Shown here one piece after another: positions 16,340-24,524 of a stretch of DNA of 64,000 bases. Both the position numbers and the translations under genes were made by a program. The DNA lies in assembly GCF_011766325.1 (NCBI RefSeq), contig NZ_BLLG01000019.1, positions 1 through 64,000 of the forward strand, in the 5' to 3' direction. The notes under the pieces are model-generated. The model did not search any database and was not told the origin of the DNA. It worked only from the letters and a program-made list of their open reading frames with translations. The stretch is from Streptomyces pacificus (GTDB lineage Bacteria; Actinomycetota; Actinomycetes; Streptomycetales; Streptomycetaceae). How positions within the stretch are numbered: position 1 is the stretch's first letter; every line of letters starts with the position of its first letter.

Positions 16340-16372
16340 GAGAGTCCCCGGGCAGATGGCACGGGGACTCTC
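16340..16372 (-). terminator. Terminator after ino1
   Basis: Ten-bp stem gagagtcccc (16340-16349) and ggggactctc (16363-16372), 13-base loop. It lies 41 bases past the ino1 stop on the minus strand and just before the MFS start. Confidence 0.7.
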
Positions 16373-16413
16373 GACGGGACAGGAGAACGCGGGATGCGCG
16401 CCCCTGTGCTCGA

Positions 16414-17496
16414 TCAGCGCTCGACCTCGCCCTTGATGAACCTCTCGACGTTCGCACGGGCCTCGTCGTCGAAGTACTGGACCGGCGGGGACTTCATGAA
16501 GTAGGAGGACGCGGAGAGGATCGGTCCGCCGATACCGCGGTCCTTGGCGATCTTCGCGGCGCGCAGCGCGTCGATGATCACCCCGGCCGAGTTGGGGGAG
16601 TCCCAGACCTCGAGCTTGTACTCCAGGTTCAGCGGAACGTCACCGAAGGCGCGGCCCTCCAGGCGCACATAGGCCCACTTGCGGTCGTCCAGCCAGGCCA
16701 CATAGTCGGACGGGCCGATATGGACGTTCTTCTCGCCGAGCTCGCGATCGGGGATCTGGGAGGTGACGGCCTGCGTCTTGGAGATCTTCTTGGACTCCAG
16801 GCGCTCGCGCTCGAGCATGTTCTTGAAGTCCATGTTGCCGCCGACGTTCAGCTGCATCGTGCGGTCCAGCACGACGCCCCGGTCCTCGAAGAGCTTTGCC
16901 ATCACACGGTGTGTGATGGTGGCGCCCACCTGCGACTTGATGTCGTCACCGACGATCGGAACACCGGCGGCGGTGAACTTGTCGGCCCACTCCTTGGTGC
17001 CCGCGATGAACACCGGGAGGGCGTTGACGAAGGCGACCTTGGCGTCGATGGCGCACTGGGCGTAGAACTTCGCGGCATCCTCGGAGCCGACCGGCAGGTA
17101 GCAGACAAGCACGTCGACCTGCTTGTCCTTGAGGACCTGGACGACATCGACCGGGGCCTCGGCGGACTCCTCGATGGTCTCGCGGTAGTACTTCCCGAGA
17201 CCGTCGAGGGTGTGGCCGCGCTGGACGCTCACACCGGTGGACGGCACGTCGCAGATCTTGATGGTGTTGTTCTCGCTGGCACCGATGGCGTCCGCGAGAT
17301 CGAGGCCGACCTTCTTCGCGTCGACATCGAAGGCGGCGACGAACTCGACGTCACGGACGTGGTAGTCGCCGAACTGGACGTGCATCAGACCCGGCACCTT
17401 GCTGCCCGGGTCTGCGTCCTTGTAGTACTCGACGCCCTGCACCAGCGAGGCGGCGCAGTTGCCCACGCCGACGATGGCTACGCGAACCGAACCCAT
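16414..17496 (-). CDS. ino1: Inositol-1-phosphate synthase
   Basis: Converts glucose-6-phosphate to inositol-1-phosphate with NAD, the first step to phosphatidylinositol and mycothiol. At 360 aa it is the short actinobacterial form. The NAD-binding motif GVGNCAASL is at residues 10-18. Family segments are seen at NALPVFIAG, DDIKSQVGATITHR and LNVGGNMDF. The ATG at 17496 follows an aggtagcc-like purine patch on the minus strand. It lies 52 bases downstream of the padR gene, so the two may share a transcript. Confidence 0.95.
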   Translation of the reverse strand: MGSVRVAIVGVGNCAASLVQGVEYYKDADPGSKVPGLMHVQFGDYHVRDVEFVAAFDVDAKKVGLDLADAIGASENNTIKICDVPSTGVSVQRGHTLDGLGKYYRETIEESAEAPVDVVQVLKDKQVDVLVCYLPVGSEDAAKFYAQCAIDAKVAFVNALPVFIAGTKEWADKFTAAGVPIVGDDIKSQVGATITHRVMAKLFEDRGVVLDRTMQLNVGGNMDFKNMLERERLESKKISKTQAVTSQIPDRELGEKNVHIGPSDYVAWLDDRKWAYVRLEGRAFGDVPLNLEYKLEVWDSPNSAGVIIDALRAAKIAKDRGIGGPILSASSYFMKSPPVQYFDDEARANVERFIKGEVER

Positions 17497-17548
17497 TCCG
17501 GCTGCTCCCTGTGTGTTCTCGTGCGAGACCCTGCTTCGGAGCGGGGTC

Positions 17549-18268
17549 TCAGTTGGTGGTGTCTTCGGACGGATCCGGCGGGTCGGGGCGCCGCGAGGCG
17601 GTGCCTGATGGGGGCGCTGCGTCCCCGCGCCGGGGCGGGCCGACCGACTCTCCGGATGTGTTGTCCTGCCGAACGGCTTCCCCGGCGGCCATGGAGCGTC
17701 GCCGGTCCCGACCCGCCCGCTCGCTCTCGATGAGTTCGTTCAGCCAGCGCACCTCGCGCTCGACGGATTCCATGCCGTGCCGTTGAAGCTCCAGCGTGTA
17801 GTCGTCGAGGCGCTCGCGTGTGCGGGCGAGGGACGCGCGCATCTTCTCCAGGCGCTCCTCGAGCCGGCTGCGCCGGCCCTCCAGGACCCGCATCCGCACC
17901 TCGCGCTCGGTCTGGCCGAAGAAGGCGAAGCGGGCCGCGAAGTGCTCGTCTTCCCAGGTGTCGGGGCCGGTGTGGGAGAGCAGTTCCTCGAAGTGCTCCT
18001 TGCCCTTCGCCGTCAACCGGTAGACGATCTTGGCCCGCCGTCCCGCGAGTGAGGCGGCGAGGGCGTCCTCGGGAGCGCTGCCCGGCTCCTCGATCAGCCG
18101 GCCATTGGCGACCAGCGTCTTGAGGCAGGGGTAGAGGGTCCCGTAACTGAAGGCCCGGAAGATGCCCAACGAGGTGTTGAGCCGCTTGCGCAGCTCGTAT
18201 CCGTGCATGGGGGCCTCACGGAGCAGCCCCAGGACGGCGAATTCGAGGATGCCGGAACGTCGGCTCAT
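17549..18268 (-). CDS. PadR-family transcriptional regulator
   Basis: A 239-aa repressor-type protein. The winged-helix domain occupies residues 1-90 (LEFAVLGLLREAPMHGYELRKRL, SYGTLYPCLKTLVANGRL). A charged C-terminal helical region follows at about 115-195 (PadR C-terminal dimerisation, rich in R and E) and then a polar tail. ATG 18268 is preceded by aggaggcgatcg, an excellent ribosome site; the open frame extends further but lacks one. A perfect 13-bp inverted repeat upstream (18306-18332) is the likely operator, pointing to autoregulation and perhaps control of the divergent penicillin-binding protein gene. Confidence 0.88.
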   Translation of the reverse strand: MSRRSGILEFAVLGLLREAPMHGYELRKRLNTSLGIFRAFSYGTLYPCLKTLVANGRLIEEPGSAPEDALAASLAGRRAKIVYRLTAKGKEHFEELLSHTGPDTWEDEHFAARFAFFGQTEREVRMRVLEGRRSRLEERLEKMRASLARTRERLDDYTLELQRHGMESVEREVRWLNELIESERAGRDRRRSMAAGEAVRQDNTSGESVGPPRRGDAAPPSGTASRRPDPPDPSEDTTN

Positions 18269-18305
18269 CGATCGCCTCCTCTGGCTTCCGGGATGCTTAT
18301 GCCGT

Positions 18306-18332
18306 CTTGATGTATCGACTCGATACATCAAG
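18306..18332. promoter_or_regulatory. Probable PadR operator (perfect 13-bp inverted repeat)
   Basis: Arms cttgatgtatcga and tcgatacatcaag flank a single central base, 38 bases before the padR start. The ATGT/ACAT halves are typical of PadR-family operators. It lies in the 361-bp divergent region shared with the penicillin-binding protein gene. Confidence 0.78.
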
Positions 18333-18629
18333 ACGATAGAGCGACGATTCTGCTGCGACAAGAGAGGCGCCTGTGACCGGCGTCACATCGTTGGTTCATG
18401 GCAAACGACTTGCCTTGTTTAAGGCGAAACATTCCTCTGGGGGGCTTTCGTACGTGCGTAGTCTGTGCGCCATGCCGACCACCGGGAACCGTGTGACACC
18501 AGGAGGAGTCCTGACCCTGGATGCATCGCGGATGAGCCCTCCGCCGGGCTGGTCCGTACTGATGTCGGGGGGACCGGATCTCAACTGCCGCTTCCAGGCG
18601 TTCGCGCCTGCTCGAGGAGTAGTCGTTCG

Positions 18630-21413
18630 ATGAGCGAGCACCGTCGCAAGCCGCCGCAGCCCGAGGACGGCGGACGTGCCGCGGCCCGGCGCGCCGCCCA
18701 GCAGTCTCCGACTGGCCGCCGCGCAGTCCGGGGCGCAGGCACCGGCTCTCCCTCCGCCGCGCACGGGGAAGAGCGCCCCTACGAGGGCCGGGCCGCGGCC
18801 CGGCGCGCCGCCCAGCGTGCCGGGAGCGGCCGCAGAAGGGACTCCGAGGCCGGCGGCTCCGGAACGGGGGGCCACGGTGGTGGCCGGCGCGGCACCGGGG
18901 GGCCGGGAGGACGGGACCGGGGCGGGGACCCCGGCCGGAGGCGGCTGATCGACTACCCGAGACGCGACAAGTACGGCTGGCGCCGCTGGGTGCCGTCGTG
19001 GAAGCTCGTGGCCGGCCTCTGCCTCGCCTTCCTCGGCAGCTTGATGACCGCCGGCACCATCGCATACGCGGTGGTGGGGGTTCCCGACCAGGACAAGGCA
19101 GCCAAGGCGCAGAACAACGTCTACTACTACGCCGACGGCTCACAACTGGCCGCCACCGGTGGGGAGGTCAACCGTCAGATCGTCTCGATCGACAACATCC
19201 CCATCCACATGCAGAACGCGGTGATCTCGGCCGAGAACAAGACGTTCCGTTCCGACAAGGGCATCGACCCGATGGGAATCGGCCGCGCCGTGCTCAACAT
19301 GGCCAGGGGCGGCCAGACCCAGGGCGGCTCGACCATCACCCAGCAGTTCGTGAAGAACGCCATGCTCGGTGACCAGTCGCAGACCCTGAGCCGCAAGGTC
19401 AAGGAGCTCTTCATCTCGATGAAGGTCGGCACCGAGATGGAGAAGCCGAAGATCATGGAGGGCTACCTCAACACGTCGTACTACGGGCGCGGCGCCTACG
19501 GCATCCAGGCCGCAGCCCGGACCTACTACGGGGTCAACGCCAAGGAGCTCACAGCGAGCCAGTGCGCCTTCCTCGCCTCGCTCCTCAAGGGAGCCACGTA
19601 CTACGACCCGGCCGGGGCGACGGAGATCGACGCCAGGGCCACGCCGAAGGCCAACACCGAGCGCGTCACGAAGCGCTGGATGTGGATCCTCGGCGAGATG
19701 CGCAAGGACGGGCACCTGACCGCCGAGGAGTACGCGAAGGCCGTCGAGTCGTTCCCGATGCCCGACAAGCCGAAGAAGAACGCACAGCTCAGTGGGCAGA
19801 CCGGATACCTGGTCGACCTCGCCAAGGCGTACTTCATCAACAACAACGACCGCGGTATCACCGCCGAGCATCTCGCCAAGGGCGGCTACGAGATCCACAC
19901 GACCTTCGACAGGAAGAAGGTCGAGAAGCTGGCCAAGGCCGTAGAGGACGTACGAGAGAAGCACATCGACGCGGAGAAGCGCCCCGAGACGGACACCCAC
20001 GTCCAGTTCGGCGGCGCCTCGGTGAACCCCAAGACCGGGGCGATCGTGGCCATCTACGGCGGCGAGGACGCGACGAAGCACTTCACCAACAACGCGGACA
20101 AGACCGGGGCCCAGGTCGGGTCGACCTTCAAGCCGTTCGTGCTCGCCGCCGCGATGCGGGACGGCGTGCGCGACCCGAACTCCGGGCCCGTACAGGGCCC
20201 CGAGGAGCGCAGGATCGTCGACCCGGACAAGAGCCGGTACAACGGCCTCAACAAGCTGAAGATCAAGAAGTACGACGGCAGCATCTGGCGGAACGAGAAG
20301 GGCGAGGAGTGGCTGCAGCGCAACGACGGTGACGAGTCCTACCGGGACATCAACCTGCGCGAGGCGATGATCCACTCCGCCAACTCGCCGTTCGTCCAGT
20401 TGGGCATGGACGTCGGCATCGACAAGGTGCGCCAGGCGGCGCTGGACGCCGGTCTGCGCGAGGACTCGCTGATCGAGGCCGACGTCCCGTCCTTCTCGAT
20501 CGGTATCTCCGACCCCAGCGCGATCCGGATGGCCGGCGCCTACGCCACCTTCGCGGCCAACGGCGAGCAACACGAGCCGTACTCGGTGACGCAGGTGAAG
20601 CACGGCGGCCAGGAGATCTTCAAGCACGAGGACAAGTCGGAGCGCGCGTTCTCCTCAGCTGTGTCCAGCAACATCACCGACGTGCTGCGGGACGTCGTCG
20701 AGGACCCCGACGGCACGGGCCGCAACGCCCGTCTCCCGGGCCGGGACGTCGCAGGCAAGACCGGTACCACCGACGGCAACAAGTCGGCGTGGTTCGTCGG
20801 CTACACGCCCCAGCTGGCGACCGCCATCGACATGTACCGGATGGACGACGACGCCGAGAACAAGAACCGGGGATTTTTGGAGATGTTCGGAACGGGCGGT
20901 CAGCAGAAGATCCACGGCTCGTCGTTCCCGTCCGAGATCTGGCACGACTACATGGAGCAGGCGCTCAAGGGCACCGAGGTCGAGCGCTTCCCCGAGCCCG
21001 AGCCCCTCGGTGCCGAGACCGTGTACGGCGGCGGTCTCAGCAGCCCCGAGCCGACGCCGTCGTCTCAGACGCCGTCGGAAACCCCCTCTCCGACCCCGTC
21101 GGAGAGTCCCTCTCAGACGCCGTCGGAGACTCCGCAGCCCTCGAAGTCCTGCAACCGGTTCGACTGGACCTGCGATCCGACCGCGGGTCAGGACGGTGAT
21201 CCGACCAACGGCGGGACCGACGTGGGCGCCACGGACGGCGGCGCCGCGGACGGCGGTGTGACCACCAGCCCCTCACCGCCGACCGGCGGCAACGGCAGCA
21301 CCAGCGGGGGCGGCAACGGGGGTGCCGACGGGGGCACCACCCAGGGCGGCACAGGCGGATCGCAGGGAAGCGGGAACGGCGGCGGTGGCTGGCTGGGAGG
21401 GGCGGAAGGCTGA
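18630..21413 (+). CDS. Class A penicillin-binding protein (transglycosylase/transpeptidase)
   Basis: Bifunctional peptidoglycan synthase, 927 aa. Order: basic cytoplasmic region (1-120) containing duplicated RAAARRAAQ segments; one membrane helix (about 123-150); GT51 glycosyltransferase with the catalytic glutamate in ISAENKTF (about 201) and GGSTITQQFVKN; transpeptidase with GSTFKP (about 496), SANS (about 582) and KTGTT (about 708). A low-complexity tail of about 130 residues follows, first Ser/Pro/Thr, then Gly-rich. ATG 18630 has ctcgaggag before it. It is divergent from padR, with the palindrome between them, and followed by a strong terminator and a DnaA-box array. Confidence 0.95.
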   Translation: MSEHRRKPPQPEDGGRAAARRAAQQSPTGRRAVRGAGTGSPSAAHGEERPYEGRAAARRAAQRAGSGRRRDSEAGGSGTGGHGGGRRGTGGPGGRDRGGDPGRRRLIDYPRRDKYGWRRWVPSWKLVAGLCLAFLGSLMTAGTIAYAVVGVPDQDKAAKAQNNVYYYADGSQLAATGGEVNRQIVSIDNIPIHMQNAVISAENKTFRSDKGIDPMGIGRAVLNMARGGQTQGGSTITQQFVKNAMLGDQSQTLSRKVKELFISMKVGTEMEKPKIMEGYLNTSYYGRGAYGIQAAARTYYGVNAKELTASQCAFLASLLKGATYYDPAGATEIDARATPKANTERVTKRWMWILGEMRKDGHLTAEEYAKAVESFPMPDKPKKNAQLSGQTGYLVDLAKAYFINNNDRGITAEHLAKGGYEIHTTFDRKKVEKLAKAVEDVREKHIDAEKRPETDTHVQFGGASVNPKTGAIVAIYGGEDATKHFTNNADKTGAQVGSTFKPFVLAAAMRDGVRDPNSGPVQGPEERRIVDPDKSRYNGLNKLKIKKYDGSIWRNEKGEEWLQRNDGDESYRDINLREAMIHSANSPFVQLGMDVGIDKVRQAALDAGLREDSLIEADVPSFSIGISDPSAIRMAGAYATFAANGEQHEPYSVTQVKHGGQEIFKHEDKSERAFSSAVSSNITDVLRDVVEDPDGTGRNARLPGRDVAGKTGTTDGNKSAWFVGYTPQLATAIDMYRMDDDAENKNRGFLEMFGTGGQQKIHGSSFPSEIWHDYMEQALKGTEVERFPEPEPLGAETVYGGGLSSPEPTPSSQTPSETPSPTPSESPSQTPSETPQPSKSCNRFDWTCDPTAGQDGDPTNGGTDVGATDGGAADGGVTTSPSPPTGGNGSTSGGGNGGADGGTTQGGTGGSQGSGNGGGGWLGGAEG

Positions 21414-21440
21414 CCGCCGGTTCGCCGGCACACACACCGC

Positions 21441-21484
21441 GAGGGCCGCGGCACTCGGAGACCGACTCCGGTGCCGCGGCCCTC
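21441..21484 (+). terminator. Strong terminator after the penicillin-binding protein
   Basis: Perfect 14-bp stem (21441-21454 with 21471-21484) 27 bases after the stop. The loop itself contains a small cggag/ctccg pair. Confidence 0.85.
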
Positions 21485-21488
21485 GCCG

Positions 21489-21539
21489 TTGTCCACAGAC
21501 CGTTGTCCACAGACCGTTGTCCACAGACCGTTGTCCAGG
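21489..21539 (+). repeat. Tandem array of DnaA boxes, 14-bp period
   Basis: Three identical TTGTCCACA boxes at 21489-21497, 21503-21511 and 21517-21525 and a fourth, TTGTCCAGG, at 21531-21539. All have the same orientation, each repeated with the spacer gaccg. The array sits between the PBP terminator and the GT87 start. The box is the preferred Streptomyces DnaA sequence, so this looks like a DnaA-binding cassette or titration site; a simple tandem-repeat expansion of one box is the likely origin. Confidence 0.8.
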
Positions 21540-21578
21540 GGCCGTCCGCCGGTGCGGCCCGTACGGCAGGATGGCCCC

Positions 21579-23072
21579 ATGCCGAGCCCGGAGAAGACGA
21601 TGCCTCAGCACGACGAGCCGCAGGTCAGTCCCACGCGGAGGGACGAGATCGCGGCTGCCGGAAGCGAGCTGGCCGGGGGCCCCGTCGGCCGCTGGGCGAG
21701 GGTCGGCGGCAGTCGGCTCACACCCGTGAGAGTCGTCGCCCTGGTGGCGATCGGGATATTCGCGCTCGGCATGGTGCAGAAGATCCCCTGCTACGACTGG
21801 GCGTGGTTCCGAGGCGCCGGCTCGCAGTACACGCACGCCTGCTACTCCGACATCCCGCATCTGTTCCTGGGACGCGGTTTCGCCGACGGCCTGGTGCCGT
21901 ACTTCGACCGGCTGGACGGCGACATGGAGTATCTCGAGTACCCCGTGCTGACCGGATTGTTTATGCAGGTCGCCGCCTGGCTCACACCGTCCGGCGGCTC
22001 GGTGCAGCACCGCGAGCAGCTCTACTGGATGGTCAACGCGGGCATGCTGATGATCTGTACCGCGATCATCGCCGTGTGTGTCGCGCGGACCCATCGCCGC
22101 AGGCCGTGGGACGGGCTGCTGGTGGCGCTGGCGCCCGCGTTCGCCCTCACCGCCACCATCAACTGGGATCTTCTGGCGGTCGCTCTCACCGCGGCGGCGA
22201 TGCTCATGTGGTCACGCGGGCGTGCGCTGGCCTTCGGCATCCTCATCGGGCTCGCCACGGCGGCCAAGCTGTATCCGCTGCTCCTGCTGGGCCCCCTGCT
22301 GGTGCTGTGCTGGCGGGCCGGCAGGTACCGGGAGTACGGGACGGCCGTCCTGGGCGCGGCGGGGTCCTGGCTGGCGGTGAATCTGCCGGTGATGCTGCTG
22401 GCGCCTGAAGGATGGAAGAAGTTCTACACCTTCAGCCAGGAGCGGCAGGTCGACTTCGGATCCTTCTGGCTGATCATCACCCAGCGCACGGGTGAGTCGA
22501 TCGAGGTCGGCGCGGTCAACACCTATGCGGCGGCGCTGATGCTGCTGGCCTGCGCCGCCATCGCAGGGCTGGCCCTCACCGCCCCCCGCAGACCGCGGTT
22601 CGCGCAGCTGGCCTTCCTTGTCGTGGCGGCGTTCGTGCTCACCAACAAGGTCTACTCGCCGCAGTATGTGCTGTGGTTGATTCCCCTGGCCGCACTCGCC
22701 CGACCTCGCTGGCGGGACTTCCTGGTCTGGCAGGCCTGCGAGGTCGTGTACTTCCTGGGCATCTGGATGTATCTCGCCTACACGACGAGCGGGGAGAGGC
22801 ACCAGGGCCTTCCACCGGAGGGCTACCAGCTGGCGATCGCCGTCCACCTGCTGGGGACGCTCTACCTGTGCGCGGTGGTGGTGCGGGACGCCCTCATGCC
22901 CGAGCGGGACGTGGTGCGGCAGGACGGCTCGGACGACCCGTCCGGAGGGGTTCTGGACAGGGCGCCGGATGTCTTCGTGCTCGGTGGGGCAGCCCACTCG
23001 CCGAGGCATGCCGCGCACTCCGTGGAAGGCCCGAGAGTGGAGTGGGGGACGACAGGACCGGCGGCCGGCTGA
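21579..23072 (+). CDS. Integral membrane glycosyltransferase, GT87/DUF2029 type
   Basis: A 497-aa membrane protein with about ten hydrophobic segments, resembling GT87 polyprenol-phosphate-dependent mannosyltransferases of actinomycetes. A polar N-terminus of about 50 residues precedes the first segment (VRVVALVAIGIFALGMV). The first large extracytoplasmic loop carries YLEYPVLTG, the place where the family has its acidic catalytic residue. Further family-like segments are LIGLATAAKLYPLLLLGPL and NKVYSPQYVLWLIPL. The ATG at 21579 is chosen; another in-frame ATG at 21600 is possible. Substrate unknown. Upstream is the DnaA-box array. Confidence 0.8.
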   Translation: MPSPEKTMPQHDEPQVSPTRRDEIAAAGSELAGGPVGRWARVGGSRLTPVRVVALVAIGIFALGMVQKIPCYDWAWFRGAGSQYTHACYSDIPHLFLGRGFADGLVPYFDRLDGDMEYLEYPVLTGLFMQVAAWLTPSGGSVQHREQLYWMVNAGMLMICTAIIAVCVARTHRRRPWDGLLVALAPAFALTATINWDLLAVALTAAAMLMWSRGRALAFGILIGLATAAKLYPLLLLGPLLVLCWRAGRYREYGTAVLGAAGSWLAVNLPVMLLAPEGWKKFYTFSQERQVDFGSFWLIITQRTGESIEVGAVNTYAAALMLLACAAIAGLALTAPRRPRFAQLAFLVVAAFVLTNKVYSPQYVLWLIPLAALARPRWRDFLVWQACEVVYFLGIWMYLAYTTSGERHQGLPPEGYQLAIAVHLLGTLYLCAVVVRDALMPERDVVRQDGSDDPSGGVLDRAPDVFVLGGAAHSPRHAAHSVEGPRVEWGTTGPAAG

Positions 23073-23312
23073 GCGGGACCCGGCACCGCTCCCCACGGCC
23101 GCGGGTCGCGAGAGTCCGGCCTGGGCCCGCGACGCCTGGCACGCACTCCACCGCAGTCATGCGGGCAGGGGAGGTACCCGCGCGCCGCGTCGTCGGGAGC
23201 ACCTGGAGTGCGTCCGGTACCACGTCCGATGCGGGGACGACCCTCCGCCGCGATACACGACCCGTGGTAACCCCGTGCGCCGCGCGGCATCCTCGGACGC
23301 CGCCCGGGCGGG

Positions 23313-24344
23313 TCAGCGGTCGACCATCCGATCGAACTGGGTGGTCGTGTGGCGCAGGTGGGCGACCAACTCGTCCCCGACCTTCGGCTCAGGGGAGTCG
23401 GAGGGCACGAAGAGGATGGAGACCTGCATATGCGGAGGCTCCGCGAACCACCGCTGCTTGCCCGCCCAGACGAACGGCGACAGGTTCCGGTTGACGGTCG
23501 CCAGCCCCGCCCGGGCGACGCCCTTGGCCCGCGGCATGACGCCGTGGAGTGCCTTGGGGGCCTCCAGGCCCACACCGTGCGAGGTACCGCCCGCGACGAC
23601 GACCAGCCAGCCGTCCGAGGCCGCCTTCTGCTGGCGGTATCCGAAGCGGTCCCCCCTGGCGACGCGAGTCACGTCGAGGACGGCCCCCCGGTACTCGGTC
23701 GCCTCGTGGTCGCCGAGCCAGAGCCGGGTGCCGATCCGAGCACGGAAGCGGGTCTGCGGGAACTGGTGCTGGAGCCGGGTGAGTTCGTCGGCCCGCAGAT
23801 GGCTCACGAACATGGTGTGCAGCGGGAGCCGCGCGGCCCGCAGCCGGTCCATCCAGCCGATGACCTCCTCCACCGCGTCAGAGCCGTCGGTGCGGTCCAG
23901 GGGCAGATGGAGGGCGAAGCCCTCCAGCCGCACGTCCTCGATCGCGGAATGCAACTGGTGCAGGTCGCGCTCCGAGACGCCGTGCCGCCTCATGGAACTC
24001 ATGCACTCGATGACGACCCGCGCCCCGACCAGGGCATGCACCCCGTCGACGGACGAGACCGAGCGGATGACCCGGTCGGGCAGCGGCACCGGTTCCTCAC
24101 CGCGGCGGAAGGGGGTGAGCACGAGAAGGTCGCCGCCGAACCAGTCCTTGATCCGAGCCGCCTCATAGGTGGTTCCCACAGCGAGCGTGTCCGCCCCGAA
24201 GCGGGTCACCTCCTCCGAGAGGCGCTCGTGGCCGAACCCGTATCCGTTGCCCTTGCAGACCGGAACGAGGCCCGGGAACTGGTCGATCATGGACTTCTGG
24301 TGCGCCCGCCAGCGCGTGTTGTCGACGTAGAGGGAGAGCGCCAT
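23313..24344 (-). CDS. Alanine-racemase-like PLP protein
   Basis: A 343-aa protein with the fold-type III PLP barrel of alanine racemases. Near the N-terminus VCKGNGYGFGH corresponds to the VxKANAYGhG motif whose lysine binds PLP. Further on, TLAVGTTYEAARIK and IGTRLWLG follow the family pattern. The usual alanine residues of the motif are Gly, and the C-terminal domain with the second catalytic tyrosine is short (GDRFGYRQ may supply it). Racemase activity is therefore uncertain. It is downstream of femX on the same strand, separated by a purine/pyrimidine-asymmetric spacer, which suggests a cell-wall role. Confidence 0.7.
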   Translation of the reverse strand: MALSLYVDNTRWRAHQKSMIDQFPGLVPVCKGNGYGFGHERLSEEVTRFGADTLAVGTTYEAARIKDWFGGDLLVLTPFRRGEEPVPLPDRVIRSVSSVDGVHALVGARVVIECMSSMRRHGVSERDLHQLHSAIEDVRLEGFALHLPLDRTDGSDAVEEVIGWMDRLRAARLPLHTMFVSHLRADELTRLQHQFPQTRFRARIGTRLWLGDHEATEYRGAVLDVTRVARGDRFGYRQQKAASDGWLVVVAGGTSHGVGLEAPKALHGVMPRAKGVARAGLATVNRNLSPFVWAGKQRWFAEPPHMQVSILFVPSDSPEPKVGDELVAHLRHTTTQFDRMVDR

Positions 24345-24390
24345 GGCCGGGTCCGGAACCTTTCTGGTGGCGGCGGTGTGCCAGAGCTGG

Positions 24391-24514
24391 GACGAAGAGG
24401 AGGAGAGGAGGAGAGGAGGAGAGAAAGGGAGGAAGAGAGGAAGAAGCGAGGGTGGAAGGGGCGGAAAGGGAAGACGGGAGGGAGACGAGAGAGGGAGGCG
24501 GTCGAAGGAGAGAG
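24391..24514. repeat. Polypurine tract with 53 uninterrupted purines
   Basis: Between femX and the alanine-racemase-like gene the plus strand is almost all A and G. The stretch 24394-24446 contains no pyrimidine at all, and the tract continues with rare interruptions to about 24514. It contains irregular aggagg and gagagga repeats. Both flanking genes are read from the other strand, so the transcript spacer is pyrimidine-rich. No gene fits here. Confidence 0.9.
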
Positions 24515-24524
24515 TACGGAATGA

